From NCBI GenBank assembly GCA_017654935.2, contig CM065690.1, positions 6,227,584 to 6,291,583 on the forward strand: a DNA stretch of 64,000 nt. Direction: 5' to 3'. Under the pieces are notes generated by a model. The model was not told where the DNA came from and made no database searches. It worked only from the letters and a program-made list of their open reading frames with translations. Origin of the DNA: Phymorhynchus buccinoides (lineage: Eukaryota > Mollusca > Gastropoda > Neogastropoda > Raphitomidae). How positions within the stretch are numbered: the first letter of the stretch is position 1; each line of letters starts with the position of its first letter. Of this stretch, positions 11,935-43,199 are shown piece by piece. The position numbers were made by a program, and so were the translations under genes.

Positions 11935-12450
11935 CCCCCCCCCCCCTCCCTCCCGTGGGGATACCAGGGGGGTTCTTTTGTACAAATAGTTCCCCCACCT
12001 TCTGGAAGCTCTGTGCTTGTAACTTCCTCCAATTCTGTCATTCTCTTTGACTCTGCCTTTTCCCTTTGCGTACTGTCATCTGCTATCTTTCTATCTCACT
12101 GGTCCATTCTCCTGCCTTTTTTCTCTATATAAAACCTTACCTTTGGGGACTTTCCCCAACACCAACTCTCATCCTCAAATCCCTTTTGGCAGAGAGAGTG
12201 GGGATGTACCCTGGGCAAGGCATCTCCACTATAAACTAATTCTCGCCCAGCCCGCCAGAATAGTATCTGCCCTCTCTGCTATCTGGCAGTCATTGTCGGA
12301 AACGACAAGACAGGCAACAGACAGCCGAAGTTGGACATGCTGGGCCTAACTATTTCTTGGTTAGGTGCATAACAGCAGCATGACGCATCTATGCTCATAT
12401 GACAGGAAACTGTCTGAGTTAACAAAGAAGAAGAAGAAGAAGAAGAAGAA
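11935..12450 (+). repeat. Element B, copy 4, forward orientation
   Basis: Begins near GTGGGGATACCAGGGGGG (about 11954), continues through CCACCTTCTGGAAG, TTTGACTCTGCCTTTTCCC and GGTCCATTCTCCTGCC, and ends with GGAAACTGTCTGAG plus a (GAA)n tail at 12424-12470. An extra segment at about 12125-12290 is not in the shorter copies. Confidence 0.6.
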
Positions 12451-12770
12451 GAGGGAGAAGAAGAAGAAGAACCCACCCAAAGAAGATTTCAGTCCCTTGA
12501 ATTGACACCGCATTATTCTCCCTTTTCTATGTTATTCTTGTTTTGCTTTGTTGTTGTAAACCAATGACTGGCTTTGTTACACGAACACACATCCATGCGT
12601 GACATTTTCAACAAACACACAGGGACACAGCAACAAGAAGAGCGCACCACCAATCTCTCTCTCTCTCTGTACACACTGTACACACTGTACACATATGCAC
12701 ACTTACAAACACACCTGCACCCATGCATGCATAAACAAACACACATACATAATGATAATCACATAATTAT

Positions 12771-13231
12771 GTGACCCAGCACCACGAAAGGGACATTAAG
12801 TCGCTGGGCTAGTTTCTCATAACAGGCTTGCAAAGTCAAAAATCTCATTTAAAAAAAAATCAACTTTGACTATGGGTAATTTTCGTGCTCTCTGACATCG
12901 CATCTTTTCATATTTATAAAGGGTAGTCTTTATTATGGTCTCTAAATACACACAAAAAGTGCTGTGAAATGAGTAGTTTGGTGCATTTTCTTCAGCTAGG
13001 CTAAACTTTAGACTGTGGATTCTCAAAAATGGCCGACAGTCACCCTACCAGCTTTGAATGCTCATAACTCTAAAACGAAAAAAGGTTACGAGAATGGTTC
13101 TTATATCATTGGAAAGAGAATTGTCTGAAGCTTTTAACTGGACCATTGTCTCAGAATGGTCATTTTGACACTTAATGTCCCTTTCGTGATGCTGGGTCAC
13201 ACTTAATGTCCCTGTCGTGGTGCTGGGTCAC
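12771..13231. mobile_element. Inverted-repeat element with a doubled right end
   Basis: The left end GTGACCCAGCACCACGAAAG is matched in reverse at 13171-13200, and a second right-end copy follows immediately at 13201-13231. The interior has no coding signal. It is a MITE whose right terminus was duplicated, or two right ends joined. Confidence 0.75.
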
Positions 13232-13306
13232 ATGCACTCACATAAACTGACTCTCTTTCTGTGTCCATGTCTACCCCCCTCTCTCTCTATTTTATTCCAA
13301 TGTTAA

Positions 13307-13665
13307 CTCATTCAAGTCGTATATCCGGAATTAATAGATACCTGTCGATTTCATGCATTTGCTTCAAGGCAAGTAAATCTGTGTGCACAGCACACCATAC
13401 CTTGGTCACTTCTAAACCTCCCTTAGACCACAATTTTGCCTCTGACTTTGCTTCTGTAGTGGATTGTTGTGGGGGGAAACGAATCGCTGTAGAGTTTTTC
13501 TATATAAAAAAAAGTCTGATCTACCACTTCCCTATGTCTAAACCTGAAGTAAAAACCCGTACTCCTCTTTCATTTATTCTTTTGTTTATGTATGCATTGT
13601 AATTGTTTGTGTGCTGGAGTGAGTTGTTTTTTTAAATAATTCAAAATCGTTGCGATGCGAATTAG
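13307..13665 (+). mobile_element. piggyBac-like MITE family P2, copy 1
   Basis: Flanked by TTAA (13303-13306, 13666-13669) with ends CTCATTCAAGTCGTATAT and GATGCGAATTAG. A full-length relative in reverse is at 33506-33890 and a fragment at 23537-23625. No transposase frame. Confidence 0.7.
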
Positions 13666-13775
13666 TTAACCTGCCCCTTTTCGTTGTTCGGATTGGGCCT
13701 GTCCCAGGCCAGTGCTTTTTGTGACTGTGATATGAGCTTCCTTAGCTTTCGTCATTAAACATTTGAGTCATTGAG

Positions 13776-13777
<2 letters not shown>

Positions 13778-13817
<40 letters not shown>

Positions 13818-13985
13818 TTCTCTCTCCCTCACACACACGCTTCTCTCTCTCTCTCTCACATACACGCCTCTCTCTCTCTCTCTTTTCTCTCTCTCTCAGA
13901 CACAGAGATAGTGAGAGAGGGGGGATGGCGTAAAAAAGCACATTATGCTTATCTGTTTACGCTTAATAAAAAATTCAAGTTTCGA

Positions 13986-14020
<35 letters not shown>

Positions 14021-14289
14021 ACACACACACTCACTCACACACACAGAGATCCCACATCAAGATACAACCGGCCAAGCATGAAGCTGTCTGAAAAGTGGGG
14101 ATCACAAGAAACTCCTTCAGCTACGGAACTGGAAGTGCTCAATCATAATCATTACGGCTTTGATTTCTGTTCATTGTTTGTATGCTTGTTTTGGCTTTGT
14201 TCTCTTTGCTTGCATCTCTCTCTCTCTCTCTCTCAGAAAGAGAGAGAGAGATCTTCGCGAGGAGAGGGAGAGAGGAAGAAGAGAGGAGT

Positions 14290-14382
<93 letters not shown>

Positions 14383-14750
14383 ATTGTTTGTATGAGTGTA
14401 CGAGTGGGAGCTGCATGCATGTGCGTGCATGCGAGTGCGTGCATGCGAATAATACGATTGTGTGAGCTTGCGAACGTGTGTACATGTCTAAGTATGAATG
14501 TATTTATGTATGTGTGTAAATGCATATGTAAGTGTGCGGGTGCGGTGTGTGTATGTGTGCTTAGGCTCACGTATGTGCATTTCACAGCATGTGTGTATCC
14601 GGGTATGTGTACATGTGTGTGTGTGTGTGTGTGGGGGGTGTGTGTGTGTGCGTGGGTGGGGGGGGGGGGTGAGTGTATGTGATAGAGAGAGTGAGAGTGA
14701 GAGGGGGGGGGAGAGTGAGTGAGAGAGAGAGAGAAAGAGAGAGATTATTA
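13778..14750. repeat. Microsatellite-rich tract (CT, CA, GA, GT)
   Basis: CT/CA runs at 13778-13910 and 13988-14045, GA at 14214-14380, and GT/GGGG at 14395-14670. The piece at 13920-13990 ends in a CTTAATAAAAAATTCAAGTT word resembling a LINE 3' tail. Confidence 0.85.
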
Positions 14751-14754
14751 TGTA

Positions 14755-15015
14755 GTATGATGTTCTTTTGTTTATGCTATTGTTGAGTTATGCATTTGTG
14801 GTCTCCTGTTTATTATCGATTTGTAATTCCGTGCCTGACCTTATTATTTTGATTGTTATTTAATCTGTTGTATTACTGTTTCTATTATTGCTACATTTTG
14901 CCCTTGGCCTTGTGTTTTCTCTTGTTTATGGATTCCTTTTGTTTGAGGACCTCATGAAAAGAAGCATTTTATGCTTATTGAGCTATTCCTCATTAAAGAT
15001 TTCAAGTTTCTCTCT
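14755..15015 (+). repeat. LINE 3'-tail-like segment
   Basis: T-rich non-coding sequence ending in GAAGCATTTTATGCTTATTG and CATTAAAGATTTCAAGTTTC, which parallels the tails at 13945-13990 and 55755-55800. No protein part is present. Confidence 0.4.
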
Positions 15016-15195
15016 CTCTCTCTTTCTCTCTCTCAAGCAAAATGTGATCAATGATCAGGCGTCGTTGTTTGGGGTTTAAATTTTCATTGACAACGACAAA
15101 AAAAATGATTGCTGACAACCATTGTGGTAAACATGTTTATTGTAATTTTTATTTTTGAATTGCTGTATCCGGATGAATTAAGGGATGGAGTGTGT

Positions 15196-15487
15196 GTGTG
15201 GAACAAACTTCCTCTCTCCCTCCGTCAGCGACTGACTCTCTCTGCTTTCAAAGCTAACCTCAAAACCCACCTGTTCCTCCGTCATTAAAGCTCCTCTCTC
15301 TTTCTCTTCTCTCTCTTGCCATTAGGTCTGTTTCTGCTATATTCCATTTATGTTATCCGTGTGTGTTCGCTTTGTATTGCGTTTGTGTTTGAATGCGCTT
15401 TGAATGCTAACGTGTGTGTGCGCTTTGATTTGATTTCTATCAAGATTCAGCGCCGTATAAATACTGTATGTTGTTGTTGTATACACA
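15196..15487 (+). pseudogene. LINE reverse-transcriptase C-terminus with 3' UTR
   Basis: About 15203-15287 reads WNKLPLSLRQ, then FKANLKTHLFLRH and a stop. This is the usual end of CR1/Jockey-type LINE ORF2 proteins. The following UTR ends with AGATTCAGCGCCGTATAAAT and a (TGT)n tail near 15487. A minus-strand copy of the same UTR is at 19034-19205. It is a 5'-truncated dead insertion. Confidence 0.7.
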
Positions 15488-15632
15488 GGTATTTCATGCA
15501 TTGGTCATGTGAATTATTCTATTTGTTTTGTTTGTATTGTAACAATTTATTATGAAAATAAATCTGGAGAAGAAAAAAAAGAGGTTGTGAATCGATCCAA
15601 ATGGAACCATGGCAAGGAAGACAACTCTTTAA

Positions 15633-15870
15633 CCCTTTCACCGCCAAAGTCGCATTTTAGCACCACAGTGACTTAACACCTATGTCACTAAAAAGCATCA
15701 AATCGGGGTCTATTATCCAAAGACCCTATTGTCTTAGTTTTGGGTAGTAAGGACAGACCTTATTTTATATATGTCACAGAAGAATCCCCAATACTGCAGA
15801 TGGACTTTGTTTTCTACCCAGGTAATTTCAATGGACATTTTTGGCTGAAATATGGCTGGCGGTGAAAGGG
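15633..15870 (+). mobile_element. piggyBac-like MITE family P1, copy 2
   Basis: TTAA at 15629-15632 and 15871-15874, with ends CCCTTTCACCGCCAAAG and CTGGCGGTGAAAGGG. About 238 bases, intact ends, no open frame. Confidence 0.85.
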
Positions 15871-15899
15871 TTAACTGTCCTACAGCCACGGTCTCAGAT

Positions 15900-16118
15900 G
15901 AGCGCCATGACGTCGCATACATCATACGTCACTGCCAGATAGGTGGGGCGCCGGTAAACATCTTCCATGTGGTTGTCTATTTGTAGAGCTTACATCAGTG
16001 CATTTCCGTTCATTCGACGCATGTTAGTACAGTACATAGGCGATTGTTTTTAGTTCTCTTGAACAAAATTACTTGGCAGAGGATACAAAGAACAAAAAAT
16101 ACTTGGGGCAAGAAGAGA
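15900..16118. other. Unassigned spacer
   Basis: CpG-containing sequence around 15905-15960; no exon, promoter or repeat was recognised. Confidence 0.3.
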
Positions 16119-16119
16119 C

Positions 16120-16688
16120 AAAGGGGCACCCTGACAGATGATGCTTTGCAAGAAACATGTCGAGATCACTAGGAAAACACCCTTTACAGAGATCGCAACA
16201 CTCACTTTGCTCTGGTTTCCTAGAAATCAAACCGTCAAATCGGCGATTCCTCCTTGGCAGAGGTGCTAGAAGTCAGATTATTTCAGTGAAAGAGAAGGCA
16301 TGTGTCTTGTCTTTTCTAATGACCGCCTGAGTCAGGCCAAATCGTTTGCACAAATGTCCCCAATACAAGCCTTTAAAAAAAAAATTTTTATAGCTATTTT
16401 ATATAGTTTACCAAAAGGAGTTTCACTCACAACAAAGGAAATAGCTCCAATTTTTTTCTACTGCACTACAAAGAACAAAAAGGCTCAAACACTCTTGAGT
16501 GGCCTCCACCCACCCCATCCAAAATGGCTTCTTTCTCCAGCAACTCCGCCAAGGAGGAATCGCCATTTTGACGGTATGATTTGTAGGAAACCAGAGCAAA
16601 GTGAGTGTTCCGATCCTTGAAAAGGCTGTCTTTCTGGCGATCTCGATGTGTTTCTTGCAAAAAAATCATCTGTCAGGGTGCACCTTTA
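16120..16688. mobile_element. Foldback element with about 170-base arms
   Basis: The left arm (GGCACCCTGACAGATGATG, CACTCACTTTGCTCTGGTTT, CGATTCCTCCTTGGC) reappears in reverse at about 16525-16688. The middle is unrelated AT-rich DNA. A left-arm-only relative is at 55235-55380. No protein is encoded. Confidence 0.75.
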
Positions 16689-16841
16689 ATGGAAGGCTGC
16701 AATATTCGTTCAAGTGTAACTTTTTTTCTTTTTTTCCCTCTTACAGCAAATCTTTCATACATACATACTTTTCGAGGGACATTTACGGCTAAGTATCTCA
16801 ACCCTCGCACCACTCTCTCTTTCTCCATAAAAATGTGTGGT

Positions 16842-17230
16842 AAAGGTCAAGATGTGCCCCCCCCCCCCCCCCTGCCTACATTTCTCGGTCGTTTCCATTT
16901 TTCCGTTCTTGCCTTTCTTACCAAACATTAAGCTGTATTTTATTAACCTTTTCAGCTAATTATCTTTGTTGAATAATTAATCACAGTCAAGATAAAGGCC
17001 ATTATCTAATAGGACCCCCCCCCTATGTAGTGCAGTACACCATGGCATTTGTCACAGTCCTGGTTCATTGCTATTACTGAAGGCATGTGTTTCATTATGT
17101 AAATGAATGAAAATTAGTGTGAAATATAGCAAATGATATAGAGGATGAAGTACTCAATCCGCAGCAAGAAAGGCAAGAACGGAAAAATGGAAACAAGCGA
17201 GAAATGGAGGAGGGCGCATCTTGACCTTTT
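16842..17230. mobile_element. Foldback family F, copy 1
   Basis: The left arm GGTCAAGATGTGCCCC and CATTTCTCGG recurs inverted at the right end (GAGAAATGG, GCATCTTGACC). The interior AGCTGTATTTTATTAA and ATAGGACCCCCC words match the copies at 21296 and 27178. Confidence 0.75.
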
Positions 17231-17599
17231 GTTTGTTTGGAGTAAAGTTAATCACAGAGAAACAGACAGATGAACGTGCACCCCATCATGGACAGACACA
17301 AAATCTTGTTGGTTCTTCTCTCAGGCAATGCCACCTAGCTCCTCTTCTTACTGCACCTTTTTTTAAAATTTCTATAAATAATTTTTTTTTTTAAAGGTGC
17401 ATACATGCATGCGCGTGCACACACACACACACACACAAACATACACAGATTACCACAAGCGTCTAAGCGTCTGCAATGTTTGTGCGAGAATGCTCGCCAC
17501 ACACATACACAAATGCGCGCTCGCACACACACACAAAAATTAAATTGCATTTTTGAAAAGGTTAAAGGCTAACACTGCCCTTAAGCATTCAAGCATAAA

Positions 17600-17763
17600 C
17601 ATGGTTGAGTGTGTGTGTGAGTGTGTGTGCGTGTGCATGTGTGTGTACGTATGAGTATGTGCGTGTGTGTGTGTACGTGTGCATGTGTGTGTACGCATGA
17701 GTATGTGCGAGTATGTGTGTGTACGTGTGCATGTACGTGTGAGTATGTGTGTGTGTGTTTACA

Positions 17764-17807
<44 letters not shown>

Positions 17808-18083
17808 CGTATGAGTATGTGCGTGTGTACGTTCAGTGTGTGTATGTGTATGTGTGTGTGCGCGAGAGTGTGTGTGTGTGTGTGTGTATGGGGGAGGGTG
17901 TATGGGGGGGGGGGGGGGGGGGGGGGGGAGGGGGGGGGGAGAAGGAAGAAAACAAAGAGGAAAGAGACAGAGAAGGAAAGAAAAAAAACAACTGGAAAAT
18001 GGGGTTGGGGGGCATTGATTGTGTGTTTTCATGCTCTCCTGACGGTATACTATAATCTGATTGATCTCCGCACTGTGGGGAGG

Positions 18084-18154
<71 letters not shown>

Positions 18155-18210
18155 GAGAGACAGAGAGAGGAGGGAGGGAGGGAGGGAGGGAGGGGAGAGA
18201 GAGAGAAGTC
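17600..18210. repeat. (GT)n, poly-G and (GA)n microsatellites
   Basis: GT with TACG interruptions at 17606-17885, a G run at 17905-17940 and GA/GGGA at 18084-18205. Confidence 0.95.
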
Positions 18211-18348
18211 TGAAGTCTGAAGTGTTTATTGATTAGGCCTCTCTGAATGTATCAATACTTTTTATCAATAAATAAATGTAAACTAGAACAAACTAATCAC
18301 GCACATAACCCACAAAAAGGAAGAAAAGACAGAGATACACATACAGAC

Positions 18349-18352
<4 letters not shown>

Positions 18353-18423
<71 letters not shown>

Positions 18424-18429
18424 GAGACT

Positions 18430-18492
<63 letters not shown>
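18353..18492. repeat. (GA)n microsatellite
   Basis: Nearly pure GA with one short interruption near 18420-18440. Confidence 0.95.
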
Positions 18493-18494
<2 letters not shown>

Positions 18495-18869
18495 TTGACA
18501 ACTTTCGCCATAATTGCGATCGCACGTACGAAAATAGCGGTCTGGGTCTGTAAACAGGAAGCGGACTGACCGGAAGTAACGAGTCAAGGGACATCACTAG
18601 CTTTGATAGCTGACGACATTGCCAAGTACGGTTCAAACACTATGCTTTCTATCGATTTCTTCTTCTACCTTTTTTTCCCGCACTCGTTTAGCGGAAATTC
18701 AGAATTTTTTGTTGCTGACCGTAATAGCGTAATTGGAGGTCTCAAAACATAATAATTACGAACAAATCCGTAAGGAAAACAGGTCTGCTTATAGTCCATA
18801 AAATACGGTAGATGTCTTTTCTCTCTGTATCTCTGTCTCTCTCTCTCCATCATTCATTTATATAATAAT

Positions 18870-19205
18870 AATAATATAATAAACGGATACTTCCATAGCC
18901 CTTTTTATCGAGCACAAAGCGCTTTACCATCAGCATTGAAACATTCACACACATACGCACACAGACACACACACACACTAGAGACACACACGTAAGTACG
19001 TGCACGCACATACACAAACACACACGTGCACTCACCAACAACAACATACAGTATTTATACGGCGCTGAATCTTGATAGAAATCAAATCAAAGCACACACA
19101 CACACGTTAGCATTCATAGCGCATTCAAACAAAAATGCAATACAAAGCGAACACACGGATGACATAAATGGAATATAGCAGAAACAGACCTAATGGCAAG
19201 AGAGA
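18870..19205 (-). repeat. Two LINE 3' tails in tandem
   Basis: 18875-18935 (minus strand: AAGCGCTTTGTGCTCG with a TATTATTATTAT tail) is one tail. 19034-19205 is the reverse of the UTR at 15315-15487, including the CAGCGCCGTATAAATACTG word and (TGT)n tail. No protein part survives. Confidence 0.55.
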
Positions 19206-19561
19206 GGAGCTTTAACACAGTCACACTCACAGACATACACTCGCACACACTCACTCCCCCCCCCCTCTCTCTAGCCGAACACAATCTCTCCTGCGCACAC
19301 ATACAAGCACATATACCCACACAGCACACACATACACACCTGCTCGGAAGAGCAGCCGTGGGCGCACGCGCACGCTCACAAATTACATACACACACACAT
19401 ACACGTACATACGCACGCATACGCGCGTGCACACACACACATGGAGATGGGGGGTGTTATTTATAGACCCATCTTCCTTGTTGCTGACTGCCTGTCTCTC
19501 TCTCTCACGCTCTCCTTCACCAAAGCTGATTAGCACACAGGCCAGAAAAACAAGCCCCTTA

Positions 19562-19671
19562 AAGGCCTGCCACACGTCCACTAGAATCGCACGACTGTAC
19601 GATACGATTCGATCACGTGTCGAATCGTATCGTACAGTCATTCCATTCTAGTGGACGTGTGGATGGCCCTT
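19562..19671. mobile_element. 110-bp hairpin MITE with TTA flanks
   Basis: Two arms of about 53 bases are inverted copies (CACACGTCCACTAGAAT and CTGTACGATACGATTCGA are shared) around a few-base loop. TTA sits at both edges (19559-19561, 19672-19674), the 3-bp target site used by PIF/Harbinger elements. Confidence 0.75.
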
Positions 19672-19829
19672 TTAGTGAAGTGACAGCCCTGGCTAAGTTT
19701 GTTTGTCTCTTCTGACTCCATCAATAGCCTATAACAAATTATTATTTTTAAAAAACCACTATAAAATTAAAAAACTCTGACTCAGCAACAGACTCCTCCA
19801 GGATAGGTAAAACACACTGTCACACAGAG

Positions 19830-19830
19830 A

Positions 19831-19922
<92 letters not shown>

Positions 19923-20259
19923 TACAGAAAACTTGAAAACTTGGAACTTTATTTTTCAAGGATAAAGAAACAGACAGAGACAGAGTAAGACAGACAGACA
20001 TACAGAGACAGAGTGAGACAGACAGACGGAGACAGAGACAGAGAGACAGACATACAGAGACAGACAGACATACAGAGACACACAGAGAGACAGAGATAGA
20101 CATACAGAGAGACAGAGACAGAGTGAGACAGACAGAGATAGAGACAGACATACAGAGACAGAGAGAGAGACAGACAGACATACAGAGAGAGACAGACAAG
20201 AGTGAGACAGACAGACAGAGACAGACAGACATACAGAGACACACAGAGACAAGAGAGAC

Positions 20260-20332
<73 letters not shown>

Positions 20333-20720
20333 GACACGGACAGAGTGAGAGACAGACAGAAACACAGAGTGTGAGAGAGAGACAGACTGAGACAGACAGA
20401 CAGAGACAGACATACAGAGACATACAGAGAGACAGAGACAGAGTGAGACAGACAGACAGAGAGACAGACAGACAGACAGACAGAGAGACACAGAGAGAGA
20501 CAGACAAGAGTGAGACAGACAGACAGACATACAGAGACAGACAGACATACAGAGACACACAGAGAGACAGAGACAAGTGAGACACTCAGACAGACAGACA
20601 GAGAGAGACAGACAGACAGACAGAGACACGGACAGAGTGAGAGACAGACAGAGACACAGAGTGAGAGAGACAGACAGAGACAGAGACAGAGAGAGAGAGA
20701 GACGGACACACACACACACT
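19830..20720. repeat. (GA)n and long (GACA)n microsatellite
   Basis: GA at 19834-19915, then about 750 bases of GACA/TACAGAGACAGA mixtures. Confidence 0.95.
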
Positions 20721-21159
20721 TACAAAGACATACAGAAAAAAAAGAGATGAGGAATGAGAGAAAAGAGAGAGGAAGCGAGAGGGAGGGTGGGGCGAGAAAA
20801 ATAAAACAAAAAAGAGCATTCCATCTTAAAAATGTCACACACAAGCACTCCCAGGTTTTTTTTCTTGGTTTTTTTCTTTTTCTGTTTTTTTTTTCTTTTT
20901 CTGTTCTTTTTCTGTTTTTTCTTTTTAGATGCATGTTAGTCATTGGAGCCCCATTCTAATTTTTTCGGTTCATCCCCCTCCCTCTCTCCCCCCCCCCCCC
21001 CCCTCCCCCCTATCTTATTCCTTTAGACATAACGAAAACAACTTATTCGTTATTAAGCCTTTAGCACTGTGGCCCACTTCTTTAGACAGCACAGACATAG
21101 GCTGCCTTGCAGCCTCCCTGTGGGGGATACCAGGGCTCTTTCCAGCTCTGCACAAACGC

Positions 21160-21275
21160 AGGGGTGCAACTCCCCCCAAAATGAAAAAAAACCTGACAGG
21201 CAGGGGTCCAGGGACCCATGACCCTGGCAGGGTACAGGGGCAGAGCCCCGTCGGACGATTCAGGGGGGGCAAGTT
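21160..21275. repeat. Dispersed short repeat (GGGGTCCAGGGACC family)
   Basis: GGTGCAACTCCCCCCAAAATG, GGCAGGGGTCCAGGGACC and GACGATTCAGGGGG recur inverted at 56455-56570 and partly near 26160, 28880 and 47490. Confidence 0.6.
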
Positions 21276-21295
21276 GAGAGAGAGAGATAAGGAGG

Positions 21296-21314
21296 GTAAA
21301 GGTAAAGATGTGCC

Positions 21315-21348
<34 letters not shown>

Positions 21349-21718
21349 TGCATTTCTCGGTTAATTCTATTTTTCCGTTTTTGCCTTTCTTACCATACAT
21401 AAAGCTGTATTTTAGGAACATTTTCAGCTAATTATCTTTTTGGAATACTAACCCTAACCCTAGCCCTAAACCGAACCCTACCCCCCACTATGTACTGCAG
21501 TACACCGCGATTTGTCACAGTTCTGGTTCGCTGCGTTTTTCCGTCCTATAGGGTGGGGGGTAGGGTTAGGGTTAGGGTTATGGCTATGGTTAGTATTCCA
21601 AAAAGATAATTTGGTGAAAATGTTCCTAAAATACAGCTTTATGTATGGTAAGAAAGGCAAAAACGGAAAAATAGAATTAACCGAGAAATGTAGGGGGGTG
21701 GCACAACTTGACCTTTGC
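21296..21718. mobile_element. Foldback family F, copy 2, with telomere-like core
   Basis: Arms GTAAAGATGTGCCACC and its inverse at the right end. The central part differs from sister copies by holding CTAACCCTAACCCTAGCCC at 21449-21480 and TAGGGTTAGGGTTAGGG at 21552-21575, an inverted pair of telomere-type repeats. Confidence 0.75.
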
Positions 21719-22035
21719 CGATAAGGAGATAGACAAGACAGTTAAAATGATAGACAGAGACAGTTTGAGACTGATAAGCCTTGTGAAATTATTACATTTC
21801 CTTTGTAAACTTCCAAGATAGAACCACCAAGTTCAAAACGCCCCAAGTCGCTTGTGGTAAAAAAACCCTGAAGTTCAGTTTCTGGTCAAATTAAAAATAC
21901 TGAAATCAGTGTAAAAATGAAAGAGTAGCACCCATGCACACGGTTCCCCCATCTTATGGAAGTCCTGTGCTTGTAACTTCCTCTCATCCGTCACTGTCTT
22001 TGACTCTGCCTTTTCCTTTTGCTTTCTGTCATATA

Positions 22036-22121
22036 CAGTGGAACCTCCCTGTTAAGACCTTCCCTATTAAGACTCCCTCTGAGATGTGACCCCTTGTTTT
22101 GCGGGACGACTGGGAGCCCTG
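22036..22121. repeat. Joined ends of two MITEs
   Basis: A Tigger-like left end (TA then CAGTGGAACCTCCCTGTTAAG) at 22036-22085 runs directly into the right end of a hAT-like MITE (CCCCTTGTTTTGCGGGACGA ... GGGAGCCCT) at 22091-22121. Both are broken. Confidence 0.6.
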
Positions 22122-22206
22122 AGGCTTCAGGCATACTCACCCATGACACACACACACACACACTAACACACACGCATGCACGCACACACACACCAACACA
22201 CAAGCT

Positions 22207-22238
<32 letters not shown>

Positions 22239-22257
22239 CACAGACACACACACTAAC

Positions 22258-42945
<20,688 letters not shown>

Positions 42946-43194
42946 TTTTCAAGCATTCGCGCTAAAGTCATACCGCAGTAAAAAAAAATAAAAAAAAATG
43001 ATACAGCACTTAAAATGTCAGTTTAGAGTCAGTTGGATAGGTTAATAAAAAAAACGTATTAACTCAACACCCACATTCACATCATTTTGACAACTTGTAG
43101 AACGTCGACAGTTTCTCAGTTCCTCAGTTGGTTTGCTGCGAAGCTGTTGTAAACGTGTGCTCTTCCTTTTCCGGCGTTTCATTGCACCAACACC
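42946..43194. promoter_or_regulatory. Shared bidirectional promoter of CEP97 and RPL24
   Basis: 249 bases separate the two start codons. No TATA box was seen on either side; the centre holds A-rich runs (42979-43000, 43044-43055). Both genes must take their promoters from here unless upstream non-coding exons exist. Confidence 0.75.
43160..43172 (+). promoter_or_regulatory. RPL24: 5'-terminal oligopyrimidine (TOP) tract of RPL24
   Basis: CTCTTCCTTTTCC, a C followed by an uninterrupted pyrimidine run 35 bases before the ATG, matches the TOP motif with which animal ribosomal-protein mRNAs start and through which TOR controls their translation. The exact start site is inferred. Confidence 0.7.
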
Positions 43195-43199
43195 ATGAA
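43195..43199 (+). CDS. RPL24: RPL24 exon 1, coding part
   Basis: ATGAA followed by donor GTGAGT. The third base of Lys2 comes from exon 2. Confidence 0.93.

Noticed and set aside
19759..20943. 394-codon minus-strand Ser/Leu/Cys-rich frame
   Set aside because: Translation of GA and GACA microsatellites.
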